From G047528255 sp047528255 (GTDB taxonomy: Bacteria; Bacteroidota; Bacteroidia; Flavobacteriales; Blattabacteriaceae): a stretch of DNA of 64,000 bases. The first letter of the stretch is position 1. Each line of letters opens with the position of its first letter. The position numbers were made by a program, and so were the translations under genes. The stretch lies in NCBI GenBank assembly GCA_047528255.1, contig CP180024.1, forward strand, positions 372,001 through 436,000. The letters run 5' to 3'. The notes under the pieces were generated by a model, which was given only the letters and a program-made list of their open reading frames with translations, searched no databases and was not told the DNA's origin. Shown here one piece after another: positions 8,465 to 19,331 of this stretch.

Positions 8465-10246
8465 ATGAAAAGCATCCTTAAAACAGCTTTGGGTACAGTG
8501 TTAGGCATCTTCCTCTTTTTATTAATTCTAATAGGAACCATGATCATACTGAATTTTAGATTCCGGTCTTCCGCCAAAGAATTTGGAAAAAGTGGAGCTT
8601 CAGCTTCCGTACTCCAGATCAAATTGGAGACTCCAGTCATAGAAGGAAATGAAACTGAATCAATGTTATTTTATCCATCGTCTCTGACAGGGATCAGGTT
8701 CAAAGAAATTATTATGGCCATCGAAAAGGCAAAAACAGACAAGCACATTAAAGGGATTTGTCTGGAATTAAATCAAGTGGAAGCTGGAATGACGCAACTC
8801 AAAGACATGCGAGCTGCTTTAGAAAATTTCAAAAAATCGAAGAAGTTTGTCTACGCTTATGGGCAAAGATATTCACAAGGTGCTTATTACCTAGGTTCAG
8901 CAGCCGACTCCGTTTTTCTCAACCCGTCAGGAGGCATAGAATTCAAAGGATTGGGTATAGAACCCCTGTTTTACAAAAAATTGGCGGAAAAATTCGGAGT
9001 GACTTTCACCACATATAGACACGGGAACTATAAGTCAGCCATCGAACCTTATATCCAAGAAAATATGAGTTCGGAAAGCCGCGTACAATCGACCCGACTG
9101 CTCCGTGGCCTCTGGAAAAATATCGTAGTGGACATCAGTCAATCTCGGAAAATAGCTCCCGAAAAACTCAACCAAATCGCCGATGAATTGTCCGGAACAT
9201 TAGCTGAACTTTCTTATCAAAATCGATTGATTGACAAGCTGACTTATCATGATGAATTCGTAGAAGCCGTCCGAAAGAAATTAAATATTAAATCAAAAGC
9301 AAATATATCTTTCATTCCCTTACCGGATTATATAGAAAAAAACATCCTTGAAAAGAAATCCAATAGTAATATAGCCATACTCTACGCCTCAGGAACAATT
9401 GTACAAGGCCACTCTTCTCAAGGAATACAAGACGAAACCTATAAAGAAATCATAGCTGACATCAAAAACAACCCCTCAATCAAAGCCGTCGTATTACGCA
9501 TTAATTCCCCCGGTGGAGACGCTTTGGCTTCAGAAAATATCTACCGCGAATTACTCGATTTGAAAAAAGAAAAGCCGCTCATCGTATCATTTGGGGACCA
9601 AGCCGCCTCCGGAGGCTATTATATAGCCCTTGCAGGAGAACAAATCATAGCTTCGCCTATAAGCGTAACAGGGTCTATTGGAGTATTCGGGCTGATCCCA
9701 GACATAAAAAAACTCAGCGAAAAACTCGGGATCACCACCGACAGAGTGACAACCAATGCCAACAGCATTCCTTTTTCTCCCTTCAACAGAATTAATCCAC
9801 AATACAAAAAAATGATGGTAAAAGGCATGGAAAGAGTCTACGATAACTTCATAAACCGAGTAGCCAAAGAAAGAAAAATATCCCTTGAACAAGCAGAAGC
9901 CGTAGCCCAAGGACAAGTATGGAGTGGGAAAGAAGCCTTGAAAAAAGGTCTGATAGACTGTTTTGGAAACCTTGACGATGCAATAAAAATCGCAGCAGAA
10001 AAAGCTAAAATTCAAGAATACACTATCATGGATTTCCCGAAAAAAAGACCATGGTCCGAAGTCCTGAAAAACCTATACAAGACTGAAAATTTACAAGAAC
10101 AAATCAAAAAAGTACTGAATCCTGGGTATTCAAACATGCTCAAAGAAATTCAATATTTGAAATCTGCATCCATGATACAAGCCCGAGCCCCCTTCAAAGT
10201 ATCATTGGGAATGATATCCACTTCCTTAAATCATCAAAAAAATTGA
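8465..10246 (+). CDS. sppA: Signal peptide peptidase SppA, long (67K) type
   Basis: Membrane-anchored serine protease that degrades cleaved signal peptides. It is 593 aa, the size of the duplicated-domain form. One N-terminal membrane anchor spans residues about 7-30. The catalytic Lys sits in GNYKSAIEP (Lys190) of the first half, and the catalytic Ser in AASGGYY (Ser382) of the second half, matching the Lys/Ser dyad split across two domains. Conserved stretches NSPGGDA and ISVTGSIGVFG are present. The TGA stop is T plus the GA that begins the following IS copy, so the C-terminus may be slightly altered. It stands alone between IS blocks. Confidence 0.93.
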   Translation: MKSILKTALGTVLGIFLFLLILIGTMIILNFRFRSSAKEFGKSGASASVLQIKLETPVIEGNETESMLFYPSSLTGIRFKEIIMAIEKAKTDKHIKGICLELNQVEAGMTQLKDMRAALENFKKSKKFVYAYGQRYSQGAYYLGSAADSVFLNPSGGIEFKGLGIEPLFYKKLAEKFGVTFTTYRHGNYKSAIEPYIQENMSSESRVQSTRLLRGLWKNIVVDISQSRKIAPEKLNQIADELSGTLAELSYQNRLIDKLTYHDEFVEAVRKKLNIKSKANISFIPLPDYIEKNILEKKSNSNIAILYASGTIVQGHSSQGIQDETYKEIIADIKNNPSIKAVVLRINSPGGDALASENIYRELLDLKKEKPLIVSFGDQAASGGYYIALAGEQIIASPISVTGSIGVFGLIPDIKKLSEKLGITTDRVTTNANSIPFSPFNRINPQYKKMMVKGMERVYDNFINRVAKERKISLEQAEAVAQGQVWSGKEALKKGLIDCFGNLDDAIKIAAEKAKIQEYTIMDFPKKRPWSEVLKNLYKTENLQEQIKKVLNPGYSNMLKEIQYLKSASMIQARAPFKVSLGMISTSLNHQKN

Positions 10247-10525
10247 AAATGTTTCATAGGAAAAGGTGGTTAAAATATTTGTAAATCAATATATTGTTTC
10301 GTCTATTTGGAATAAAAAAAATAAAAAAATTCGGCTCTATACTCAGAAGCACCGCACTAAATAAGCTTTAGTGAACTATATATGGAACGTTCTACCAGAA
10401 TGAATGAGTTTTTCAAAAGGTTAAAAACCTTGATTGACTGGGAAGGGATGGAGAAAGAAATAAGAAAAATATATCAAAAAGGTAGGGAATAAAAGCCCAA
10501 CCTACTTACAGTGGAATATCATTAT
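10245..10525 (+). mobile_element. IS5-family element, left part of an interrupted copy
   Basis: Degenerate left terminus GAAAATGTTTCATAGG, whose first two bases complete the sppA stop codon. The segment runs through the N-terminal transposase region and stops at AATATCATTAT, where another copy is inserted. The rest of this copy resumes at 11800. Confidence 0.83.
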
Positions 10526-11799
10526 GAGATCATTGTGTTAATGGTGAATTACATTTATTCAGTCTCCTAGATGGCTTCGTTAGAGAAAATGTAGACCTAG
10601 TTTTTTACATTGTATTCGAAAATTGTTGATTATAAATTAATTAATTATATCCATTTTTATGGACAGCGCATAATAATACCAGGGATACGATACAAATTAC
10701 GCGCCATAGCCATCCATAAGATGCTGTGCATGCACACGAGCTAATCCTTTGTAACGAGCCTTGCCTGATCTAAACCAACGCTTTATACTACCAAAAGTAC
10801 GTTCTACTACCCATCGGATTTTTCTCACTTATTTGTTGAATAATATAGCTATTCTACTTAAGAGACGATTTCTATAGGTTTTCTTCTGTATACGGTCTTT
10901 GATGCCCCGACTATGAAAGTAAGAGAAGTTGCTTGGCACTTGATAACCTTTGTCTGCATATATTTCTCTGGGTTTATATCTTAGTTTGCTTATTAATAGC
11001 TTTTTAGCTCTCTACTATCATGCTGATTAGCTGCTACGCTATGTACTGCTAGTATCATTCCATTTTTATTCACCCCTATGTGCTTCTTGTATCCGTAGTA
11101 GAGTTTACCTGATTTCTTAAGCCATTTTCCTTGAGTGTCTACTCCTGATTAGTCTCTTTTTTTACCCTTGCTTTTCTTTGACTGATTTGCTTTTTCCCCT
11201 CTTCCTTCCGATCCTTGACTACGTAGATAGGAGCTCCCTTGGGAGCAAGGAACCTCACTGTAATACTGGCATCTACTATTACGCCTGTTTTAACTATAGC
11301 CTGATGCTTTTCTAAATCCTTATTGATCTTTTTCAGTAAGAGCTCATATGCCTTTTTGGTTACTATTTCATTTCGAAATCTGCATAGAGTCGTATGATAT
11401 GGGATCTGATCTTCCAATCGAAAACCATAAAAGAGCATGCAGCTCAAGGATTCTTTCAGAGAATTTTTCCGTTTCTACATCACTGAGATCATACCAGTGA
11501 TTTAAAAGCATCATCTTAAATAACGATATTCCAAGTGTATGCAGGTTGGCCTTTTATTCCCTGGACTTTTTGATATATTTTTCTTATTTCTTTTTCTATT
11601 CCTTTCCAGTGGATCAAGGTTTTTAACCTTTTGAAAAAAATCACTCCTTCTGGTAGAACGTTCCATATATAATTCACTAAAGCTTATTTGCACGGGGCTT
11701 CTGAGCATAGATCCTAATTTTTTATTTTCTACTCCAAATACACGAAATAAAATATTGATTTATAAATATTTAAATCTTCTTCGCCCATGCAACGTTCTC
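10526..11799 (-). mobile_element. IS5-family element, full-length nested copy
   Basis: This copy is 1274 bp with both ends (GAGATCATTGTG on the left in + orientation, GCAACGTTCTC on the right). It is inserted in the copy 10245-10525/11800-11997. Flanks read ...ATTAT before and GTTAT... after, the clearest apparent 4-5 bp target duplication in the window. The transposase is frameshifted: 11139-11447 covers the DUF772 C-terminus and the VDASIT Asp, and 11511-11708 the N-terminus. Confidence 0.9.
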
Positions 11800-11997
11800 G
11801 TTATTTAAGATGATTCTTTTGAGTCATTGGTATTATCTCAGTGATGTAGGAACGGAAGAATTGGTGAAATAACCTTGAGCTGCATGCGCTTTTGTGGTTT
11901 TCGATTGGAAGATTAGGTCCTAGATTATATAAATCTATGTAGATTTTGCAATGAAATAGTAGCCAAAAAGGCATATGAGCTCTTACTGAAAAAGATC
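11800..11997 (+). mobile_element. IS5-family element, continuation of the interrupted copy
   Basis: This resumes with GTTATTTAAGATG after the nested copy and covers the DUF772 region as far as ACTGAAAAAGATCA. There it is joined to minus-strand IS sequence, so the 3' two thirds of the copy are lost. Confidence 0.8.
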
Positions 11998-12535
11998 AGC
12001 TAGTATCATTCCTTTTTTATCCAACCCTATGTGCTTCTTATACCCATAGTAGAGTTTACCTGATTTCTTGATCCATTTTCCTTGAGTGTCTACTCCTGAT
12101 TGAGTCTTTTTTTTTACCCTTGCTTTTCTTTGACTGATTTGCCTTTCCCCTATTCCTTCCGATCTTCCACTACGTAGGTAGGAGTTCCCTTGGGAGCAAA
12201 GTGACTCACTGTAATACTGGCATCTACTATCACTCTTATTTTAACTATCGCCTGATGCTTTTCTAATTCCTTATTGATCTTTTTCAGTAAGAGCTCATAT
12301 TCTTTTTTGGTTACCATTTCATTGCGAAATCTGCATAGAATCGCATGATCTGGGATCTGATTTTCCAATCGGAAAACACAAAATTGCATTCAGTTCAAGG
12401 ATTTTTTCACCAATTCTTCCGTTCCTACATCACTGAGATCATACTAGTGACTCAAAAACCTCATCTTAAATAACGATATTCCACTGTAAGCAGGTTGGCC
12501 ATTTATCCCTGGCCTTTTTGATATATTTCTCTTAT
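11998..12535 (-). mobile_element. IS5-family internal fragment
   Basis: Minus-oriented internal segment without either terminus. The frame at 12150-12389 covers part of the DUF772 domain and VDASIT. It ends at TTTCTCTTAT, immediately before a new left end. Confidence 0.8.
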
Positions 12536-12813
12536 GAGAACGTTGCATGAGAGAATGAGGTTAAGATATATGTAAATCAATATATTGTTTCGTATATTTA
12601 GAGTAAAAAATAAAAAAAAACGCCTCTATGATCAGAAGCATCGCTCAAATAGACTTTAGTGAACTATATATGGAACCTTTACCAGAAGGCGTAAGTTTTT
12701 CAAAAGGTTAAATACCTAGATCCACTGGGAAGGGATGAAGAAAGAAATAAGAAAAATATATCAAAAAGGATAGGGAATAAAAGGCCAACCTGCTTACAGT
12801 AGAATATTGTTAT
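12536..12813 (+). mobile_element. IS5-family left-end fragment of 278 bp
   Basis: Left end GAGAACGTTGCATGAGAG to AATATTGTTAT. It stops at exactly the internal GTTAT site where other copies are broken, and a second left end follows at once. Confidence 0.85.
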
Positions 12814-14083
12814 GAGAACGTTCCATGAGAGAAGTAGTTTAAAATATTTGTAAATCAATATATTATTCCCTATATGTTGGAGTAGGAAATAAAAATCGGA
12901 TCTATGCTCAGAAGTATCGTGCAAATAAAATTTAGTGAACTATATATGGGACGTTCTACCAGAAGGAGTGAGTTTTTCAAAAGGGTTAAACACCTTGATC
13001 CACTGGGAAGGGATGGAAAAAAAATAAGGAAAATATATCAAAAAGGCCAGAGAGTAAAAGGCTAACTTGCTTACATTGGAATATAGTTATTTAAGATAAT
13101 ACTTTTGAGTCACTGCTATGATCTCAGTATGTAGGACGGAAGAATTGATGAAAAAAGCCTTGAGCTGCATGCGCTTTTGTGTTTTTCAATTGGAATATCA
13201 GATCCCAGATCATACGATTCTATGCGGATTTCGCAATGAAATAGTAGCCAAAAAGGAATATGAGAGCTTACTGAAAAAGATCAATAAGGTATTAGGAAAG
13301 CATCAAGAGATAGTTAAAACAGGAGTGATAGTAAATGTCAGTATTACAGCGAGGTCCTTTTCCCAAAAGAGAACTCCTACCTACGTAGTAGAAGCAGGGA
13401 AGGAAGAGGGGAAAAAGCAAATCAGTCAAAGAAAAGAAAGGAAAAAAAGGACTCAATCAGGAGTAGACACTTAAGGAAAATGGATCAAGAAATTAGGTAA
13501 ACTCTACTACGGATACAAGCGGCACATAGGCGTGTATAAAAATGGAATGATACTGGCAGTACATAGCGTACCAGCCAATTAGCATGATAGTAGAGAGCTA
13601 AAGCTATTAATAAGAAAACTAGGATATAAACCCAGAGAAGTATACGAAGACAAAGATTACCAAGTGCTAGCGAACGTGTCTGATTTTCATAGTCAAGGTA
13701 TCAAAGAACGTATACAGAAAAATGCCTATAGGAACCGTCCCTTAAGTAGGGGGCTATATTATTCATATATAATTAGTGAGTAAACCCCGATGGGGAGTAG
13801 AACATACTTTTGTCAGTATAAAGCGTTGGTTTGTATCAGGAAAGGCTCGCTCGTTACAAAGGATTAGCTCGTGTGCATACCCAGCATCTTATGGATATTA
13901 TGGCGTATAATTTGTATCGTGCCCTTGACATTATTATGTGCTGTCCATAAAAATAGATATAATTAATTGATTTATAATTAATTAGTTTTAGAATACAATA
14001 TGAAAGGCTAAATCTATGTTGTTCTCTAACGAAGCCATCTAGGAGGTTGAATAAATGTAATCCACCATTAACACAATGGTTTC
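12814..14083 (+). mobile_element. IS5-family element, full-length copy
   Basis: This copy is 1270 bp from GAGAACGTTCCATGAGAG to ACACAATGGTTTC. 13118-13474 encodes a 118-aa piece with the FRNEIVAKK segment and the first Asp region mutated to VNVSIT, so the first catalytic Asp is lost. Several frameshifts follow. It directly follows a 278-bp left-end fragment, giving a unit with two tandem left ends and one right end. Confidence 0.88.
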
Positions 14084-14127
14084 GTTTCATAAAAAACGGG
14101 AAGTATGATCAAATAGGCCTCTTCTGA

Positions 14128-17100
14128 CTATAAGGTCAGCCACTCAGCTGCTTGAGTGATGGTGTGAACTTTTTCCACACGCAGGAGCAAAATCGATTTG
14201 CCATCTTTTCTTTTTTTCTCTTTGAAAGAAATTTGTCGCGAATATTCTTGTGCATGAGCAACGATACCTTGAAATATATCGAGCTGATAATAAACCGACT
14301 GAGTGTTTTCGACAAATTGACAAAGCATGATGCCATCCTTTAAGACCAATTTTTCAACCCCCAAAGATTTACAGATATCTTTCAGTTGCACACTATGTAA
14401 AAGATCAATCGCTGATTGAGGAAGAGAGCCGAAACGGTCTTCTAAACGACGTTTGAAATCATCTAGAGCCTGATAGCCATCTATTTCGGAAAGTTCACGA
14501 TATAGTTGCAGCCGTTCTACAGTACTGTTGACGTAATTATCAGGAATAAAAAGTTCTAAATCCGTATCGATTTGCACATCGGAAACGAATCCTCGTTGCT
14601 TTTCAGGAAAAGTTTCATAAAGATCTTTGAACTCCTTTGTTTTCAACTCTTCCACCGCCTCGCTCAATATCTTCTGATAAGTTTCAAACCCCATTTCGGA
14701 GATAAAACCGCTTTGTTCTCTTCCTAAAAGATTGCCGGCCCCGCGGATTTCAAGGTCTTTCATTGCTATTTGGAAGCCCGATCCGAGATCAGAACACTGC
14801 TCCACAGCCTGCAAACGTTTACGAGCCTCATTGCTCAAGACGCTCAGAGGCGGTGTAATGAGATAACAAAACGCTTGAATGTGAGAACGGCCGACGCGAC
14901 CACGAAGCTGATACAGATCGGCCAAACCGAAATCTTGGGCTTGATCGATGAAGATCGTATTAGCATTAGGAACATCGAGACCACTCTCCACAATAGCTGT
15001 CGAAAGTAAAATATCCAAACGCCCTTCGATGAAGTCAAGCATAAGCGCTTCGAGCTTCTCCCCCTCTATTCGGCCATGTCCGATACCGATCCTGGCCTCA
15101 GGAACCCAAGTTTGCAACTTATCAGCCAATTCATACAAGTCATCGATCTTGTTATGAATAAAAAAAACTTGCCCTTTCCTCGACTGTTCATAGATGATAG
15201 CGTCCCTTATCGTTTCAGGATCAAATCGGATGAGGCGCGTATTTATAGACTTTCGATTCGTCGGCGGGGTTTTGATCACCGAAAGATCTCTAGCCGACAT
15301 CAAAGAAAGTTGCAAGGTACGAGGGATAGGTGTTGCGGTCAAGGCTAGAGTATCGATATTTTTTCGAAGGGTCTTTAGCTTGTCTTTGGCTGAAACCCCG
15401 AATTTATGTTCCTCATCAACAATCAAAAGCCCCAAATCTTTGAATTTAACTTGACTGCCAATGAGCATATGAGTGCCGATGATGATATCGATTTGACCGT
15501 TTTTGAGATCTTGCAAGATTTTTTTGAGCGAAGTCCTCGATCGAAATCTATTGAAATACCCCACACGAGCGGTAAACCCTTCAAGACGAGCCTTGAACGT
15601 ATGATAATGCTGAAAAGCCAGCAAAGTCGTAGGAACCAACACAGCAACTTGTTTGCCGTCAGCAATTGCTTTGAAAGCAGCGCGTATGGCCACTTCAGTC
15701 TTTCCGAAACCCACATCTCCACAGATGAGACGATCCATCGGCCGAGTACTTTCCATATCGGACTTAACCTCCTGATTAGCTTTGAGTTGATCGGGAGTCT
15801 CTTCATAGAGAAAGGAAGCCTCTAATTCATGCTGCAGATAGGTATCAGGCGAAAAAGCAAACCCCTCCTGTATCCTACGCTTGGCATACAATTGGATCAG
15901 ATCAAACGCCACAGCCTTGACTTTGGACTTGGTCTTGCTCTTTAAATTTTTCCAAGCCGGCGATCCTAGTTTATTTAACTTAGGCTCCGTGCCGTCCTTG
16001 CCGGTAAACTTTGAAATCTTGTACAAACCGTGAATGCTTAGATAAAGGATATCATTGTCCCGATAAATAAGCTTGATAGCTTCCTGAGTTTTACTTTGAA
16101 CGTCGATCTTCATCAAACCTGCGAAACGGCCGATACCATGATCAATATGAGTAACGTAATCTCCCACTTGCAAGGCGTTTAAGTGTTTGATTGTAATAGA
16201 TTTACCTGATTTTATCTTTTTCTGAGCTCGAGAAAAATGGAAACGATCAAGTATCTGATGATCAGTATAACAAACCACCCGATGTGTGTCATCGATAAAC
16301 CCTTCATGAAGAGAACCTATCACGGGGTTGAAAGGGGGATTTCGGCCTAAATCGTGAAAAATATCATGAAAACGATGCAACTGTTCATCATTGACACAAT
16401 AGAGATAATTGGAAAATCCCTCTCTCGCATGCCCATCAAGATCATCCGACAATAATTGAAATTGTTTGTTAAAAATCGGTTGAGGTCGGCTTTTCAACTC
16501 GAAAACTTTCTCCGGATTGAAATAGGACACCGAATTGCATTCCACTACAGCAAACGCGGAAAGTTTTTCTGAAAAAGTTTCTCGATCGACAAAATACGTC
16601 TTGGGAGGAGCATGTCTAATCGGGGAATCAAACTTTCGAAAAATTTTTTCCGCCTTCTGAAACTGCCGATCGATCCCTTCAACAGCCGAAACCAAATTTT
16701 CAGTAAAAACTACCATATTCTCGGGCAACTGATCGAAAAAACTTTGCAAGTTTTCTTTGCTCGATTTATGGTCAGGATGCGCTAGCAATTCCAGCTGATC
16801 CAATGTTTCCATCGATGAAGTCTGCGTATCGGTTTCAAACAGACGGATATTTTCGATTTGATCTCCGAAAAAATCAATCCGATATGGATACTCGCGAGAA
16901 AAAGAAAAAACATCAAAGATATCTCCTCTGACGGCAAATTCCCCGGATCGGCTGACAAAATCCACACGATGAAAATCGTGATTAAAAAGCCATTCGTTGA
17001 TGAAATCCATGGAAATATCTTCTCCAATCCGCACCTCAAGCGTGTTTCGCTCTAGCTCCCGTCGGGTCACAACTTTCTCAAAAACAGCCTCGGGAGACGT

Positions 17101-17481
17101 AACCAAAACATAAGGTCGATCTAAACGAGACAAACGGTGAAGTGTCTGAACACGCTGCAATACATTTGAGTTGTCTGTTTCCTCCACTTCGTAAGGATTA
17201 CGATGAACGGCAGGATAGTACAGGGTTTCCAACCCAGGAAGGCAATCCTCGAGGTTATCAAAAAAATAAGCAATCTTGTCACTATCGCTACTATGCGCCA
17301 TCAATAGGACAGGTCTCCCGATACGCTTAAAAATCGCAGCAACCAAAAAGATATGCAAGGCTCCCGCTACCTCAGGATTAATCTGCGCCTTTCCCTTAGT
17401 CCGTTCTTGAAAAAAAGAACAAAGATCACCCATCAGAGGAGCCCTCTCATAAATATTCAATATCCTCGGTAACTCAGACAC
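14128..17481 (-). CDS. mfd: Transcription-repair coupling factor Mfd
   Basis: ATP-dependent translocase that displaces stalled RNA polymerase and recruits UvrA to template-strand lesions. It is 1117 aa, near the usual length. The N-terminal UvrB-like module covers about the first 350 residues. An RNA polymerase-interaction (Tudor/CarD-like) segment LQVGDYVTHIDHGIGRFAG follows. The helicase core has Walker A CGDVGFGKTE (about residue 590), DEEH (about 688), LTATPIPRTL, then the relay motif region GLADLYQLRGRVGRS, with the regulatory domain at the end. The start is GTG at 17481, with a TAnnTTTG box 27 nt upstream. It is monocistronic, with an IS 45 bp beyond the stop. No lesions seen. Confidence 0.95.
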   Translation of the reverse strand: MSELPRILNIYERAPLMGDLCSFFQERTKGKAQINPEVAGALHIFLVAAIFKRIGRPVLLMAHSSDSDKIAYFFDNLEDCLPGLETLYYPAVHRNPYEVEETDNSNVLQRVQTLHRLSRLDRPYVLVTSPEAVFEKVVTRRELERNTLEVRIGEDISMDFINEWLFNHDFHRVDFVSRSGEFAVRGDIFDVFSFSREYPYRIDFFGDQIENIRLFETDTQTSSMETLDQLELLAHPDHKSSKENLQSFFDQLPENMVVFTENLVSAVEGIDRQFQKAEKIFRKFDSPIRHAPPKTYFVDRETFSEKLSAFAVVECNSVSYFNPEKVFELKSRPQPIFNKQFQLLSDDLDGHAREGFSNYLYCVNDEQLHRFHDIFHDLGRNPPFNPVIGSLHEGFIDDTHRVVCYTDHQILDRFHFSRAQKKIKSGKSITIKHLNALQVGDYVTHIDHGIGRFAGLMKIDVQSKTQEAIKLIYRDNDILYLSIHGLYKISKFTGKDGTEPKLNKLGSPAWKNLKSKTKSKVKAVAFDLIQLYAKRRIQEGFAFSPDTYLQHELEASFLYEETPDQLKANQEVKSDMESTRPMDRLICGDVGFGKTEVAIRAAFKAIADGKQVAVLVPTTLLAFQHYHTFKARLEGFTARVGYFNRFRSRTSLKKILQDLKNGQIDIIIGTHMLIGSQVKFKDLGLLIVDEEHKFGVSAKDKLKTLRKNIDTLALTATPIPRTLQLSLMSARDLSVIKTPPTNRKSINTRLIRFDPETIRDAIIYEQSRKGQVFFIHNKIDDLYELADKLQTWVPEARIGIGHGRIEGEKLEALMLDFIEGRLDILLSTAIVESGLDVPNANTIFIDQAQDFGLADLYQLRGRVGRSHIQAFCYLITPPLSVLSNEARKRLQAVEQCSDLGSGFQIAMKDLEIRGAGNLLGREQSGFISEMGFETYQKILSEAVEELKTKEFKDLYETFPEKQRGFVSDVQIDTDLELFIPDNYVNSTVERLQLYRELSEIDGYQALDDFKRRLEDRFGSLPQSAIDLLHSVQLKDICKSLGVEKLVLKDGIMLCQFVENTQSVYYQLDIFQGIVAHAQEYSRQISFKEKKRKDGKSILLLRVEKVHTITQAAEWLTL

Positions 17482-17507
17482 TTTTTCGATCTACGATCAT
17501 TACTCTG

Positions 17508-17515
17508 CAAAAGTA
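17508..17515 (-). promoter_or_regulatory. Bacteroidota-type -7 box for mfd
   Basis: The minus strand reads TACTTTTG, matching TAnnTTTG, about 27 nt before the GTG start. No TTG lies at the expected -33 spacing, so this is a half-supported promoter. Confidence 0.4.
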
Positions 17516-17629
17516 CGATCTGTTTCCTTTGTATGCCTCTTCATTCAAAATAAATGCCATGAATCTACATCTCCTCCCTACTATACATCACCTCATAAAT
17601 ACCATCACGAGCGTTATCCACGCCACGAA

Positions 17630-18072
17630 CTAAACGAAGCCATGAATAGATTTTATCCCAAAAAGGGCGAGAACGTCTCATCCTCGTGAAAGGTTCCTAC
17701 GTAAATTGCTCCAACCTGGAACAAAGCTGAGAGTACTACATCTGCAACTTTGGGAGATCCTGATACACTCAGAGTTGATATCGAAGGAGAGAAGTTAGTG
17801 GCGATAGGCGCGGGAGCAACTCTTTTTTGAGAGGAATATTGAATCATGGTGCTTCTGCAAGGGAGTAGGGATCGCCTCTTACGACTTAGTTCCCGAAAAG
17901 GCCATCTCCTCCCGATGCCCAAGGTCTATCATGAATAGAGTTGCAGCCAAGCCATTTCAAAAACACAGTTTACGGTCTGGTATAATTTGGAACGGATCGG
18001 CGGATTAAAAGTCGATCAAACCGTACTGATCCACGGCGGAGGAAACAGCATAGGAACAGTAGCCATACAAAT
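17630..18072 (+). pseudogene. Quinone oxidoreductase (zinc-independent MDR family), truncated and frameshifted
   Basis: Reading across frames gives recognisable pieces in family order: KKGENV and KGSYVNCSNLEQS (substrate-binding lobe), LGDPDTLRVDIEGEKLVAIG, VPEKAISS, then VWYNLERIGG and VLIHGGGNSIGTVAIQI, the nucleotide-binding GxGxxG-type loop. At least three frameshifts separate them, and an IS left end cuts the gene just after the AIQI residues, removing the C-terminal third. It was probably an NADPH:quinone reductase. Confidence 0.7.
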
Positions 18073-18199
18073 CGAGAACATTGCATGAGAGAAAGGATTT
18101 AAAATATTTTTAAATCAATATATTGTTTCGTTTATTTGGAGTAGAGAATAAAAAAGAGATTCGGATCTCTGCTTCAGAAGCACCGCGCAAATAAGCTTT
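18073..18199 (+). mobile_element. IS5-family left-end fragment
   Basis: 127 bp from GAGAACATTGCATGAGAG to AATAAGCTTT. It truncates the quinone oxidoreductase pseudogene and is itself cut by the right end of the next copy. Confidence 0.83.
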
Positions 18200-19331
18200 G
18201 ATACCATTGTGTTAATAGTGGATTAGGTTTATTCAGCCTCCTGATAGCCTTTCTTAGATAAGATGTAGATTTAGTCTTTCATATTTTATTCGAAATATAT
18301 TGATTATAAACTAATTATATTTATTTTTATAAACAGCACATAATAATGCCAGGGGCACGATACAAATTATGATCCATAGCCTCCATAAGATGCTGGGCAT
18401 GCACACTATCTAATCCCTTATAACGATCATTTCCTAATCAAAATCAACGCTTTATACTTCCAAAAGTACGCTCTACTACCCATCAAGTTTTATTCACTAA
18501 TTATATATGAATAATATAGCTACCCCACTTAATAGACAGTTCCTATTGGCTTTCTTCTTATACGCTCTTTGATGCCTCGACTATGAAAGTAAGACACGTT
18601 GGTTGGCACTTGGTAACCTTTGTCTGCCTATACTTTTCTTGGTTTATATACCCTAGTTTGCTTATTAATGGCTTTAGTCCTCTACTATCATACTTATTAG
18701 TTGCTACGCTATGTACAGCTAGTATCATTCCATTTTTATCCTCCCCTATGTTCTTCTTGTATCCGTAGTAGATTTACCTGATTTCTTGAGCTATTTTCCT
18801 TGAGTGTCTACTCTTGATTGAGTTTCTTTTTTTACCCTTACTTTTCTTTGATTGATTTGCTTTTCCCCCTCTTCCTACCGACCTTCAAATACGTAGGTAG
18901 GAGCTATCCTTAAGAGCAATGGGACTCACTCTAATATTAGCATCTACTATCACTCCTGTTTTAACTATCGCCTGATTCTTTTCTATTTCCTTATTGATCT
19001 TTTTCAGTAACCTCTCATATGCCCTTTTAGCTACTATTTCATTGCGAAATCTGCATAGAATCATATGATCTGGGCTCTGATTTTCCAATCGAAAAGCACA
19101 AAAGTGTATGCAGGCTATGGAATATTTTACCAATATTTTTGTTCCTACATCACTGAGATCATACTAGTGACTCAAAAGGATCATCGTAAATAAGGATATT
19201 CCACTGTAAGAAGGTTGGTCTTTTATTCCCTGGATTTTTGATATATTTTTCTTATTTCTTTCTCCATCTCTTCCTAATGGATCAAGGTGTTTAATCTTTT
19301 AAAAAACTCACTCCTTCTGGTAGAACGTTTC
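18200..19331 (-). mobile_element. IS5-family element lacking its left ~140 bp
   Basis: Right end GATACCATTGTG at 18200. The body has broken transposase frames; 18885-19133 holds the DUF772 C-terminus and the first Asp as VDANIR. It stops at TAGAACGTTTC, next to a new left end. Confidence 0.86.

Noticed and set aside
9587..10015. 142-codon frame opposite sppA with hydrophobic segments
   Set aside because: It lies wholly antisense to the conserved protease core, so it is a codon-structure artefact.
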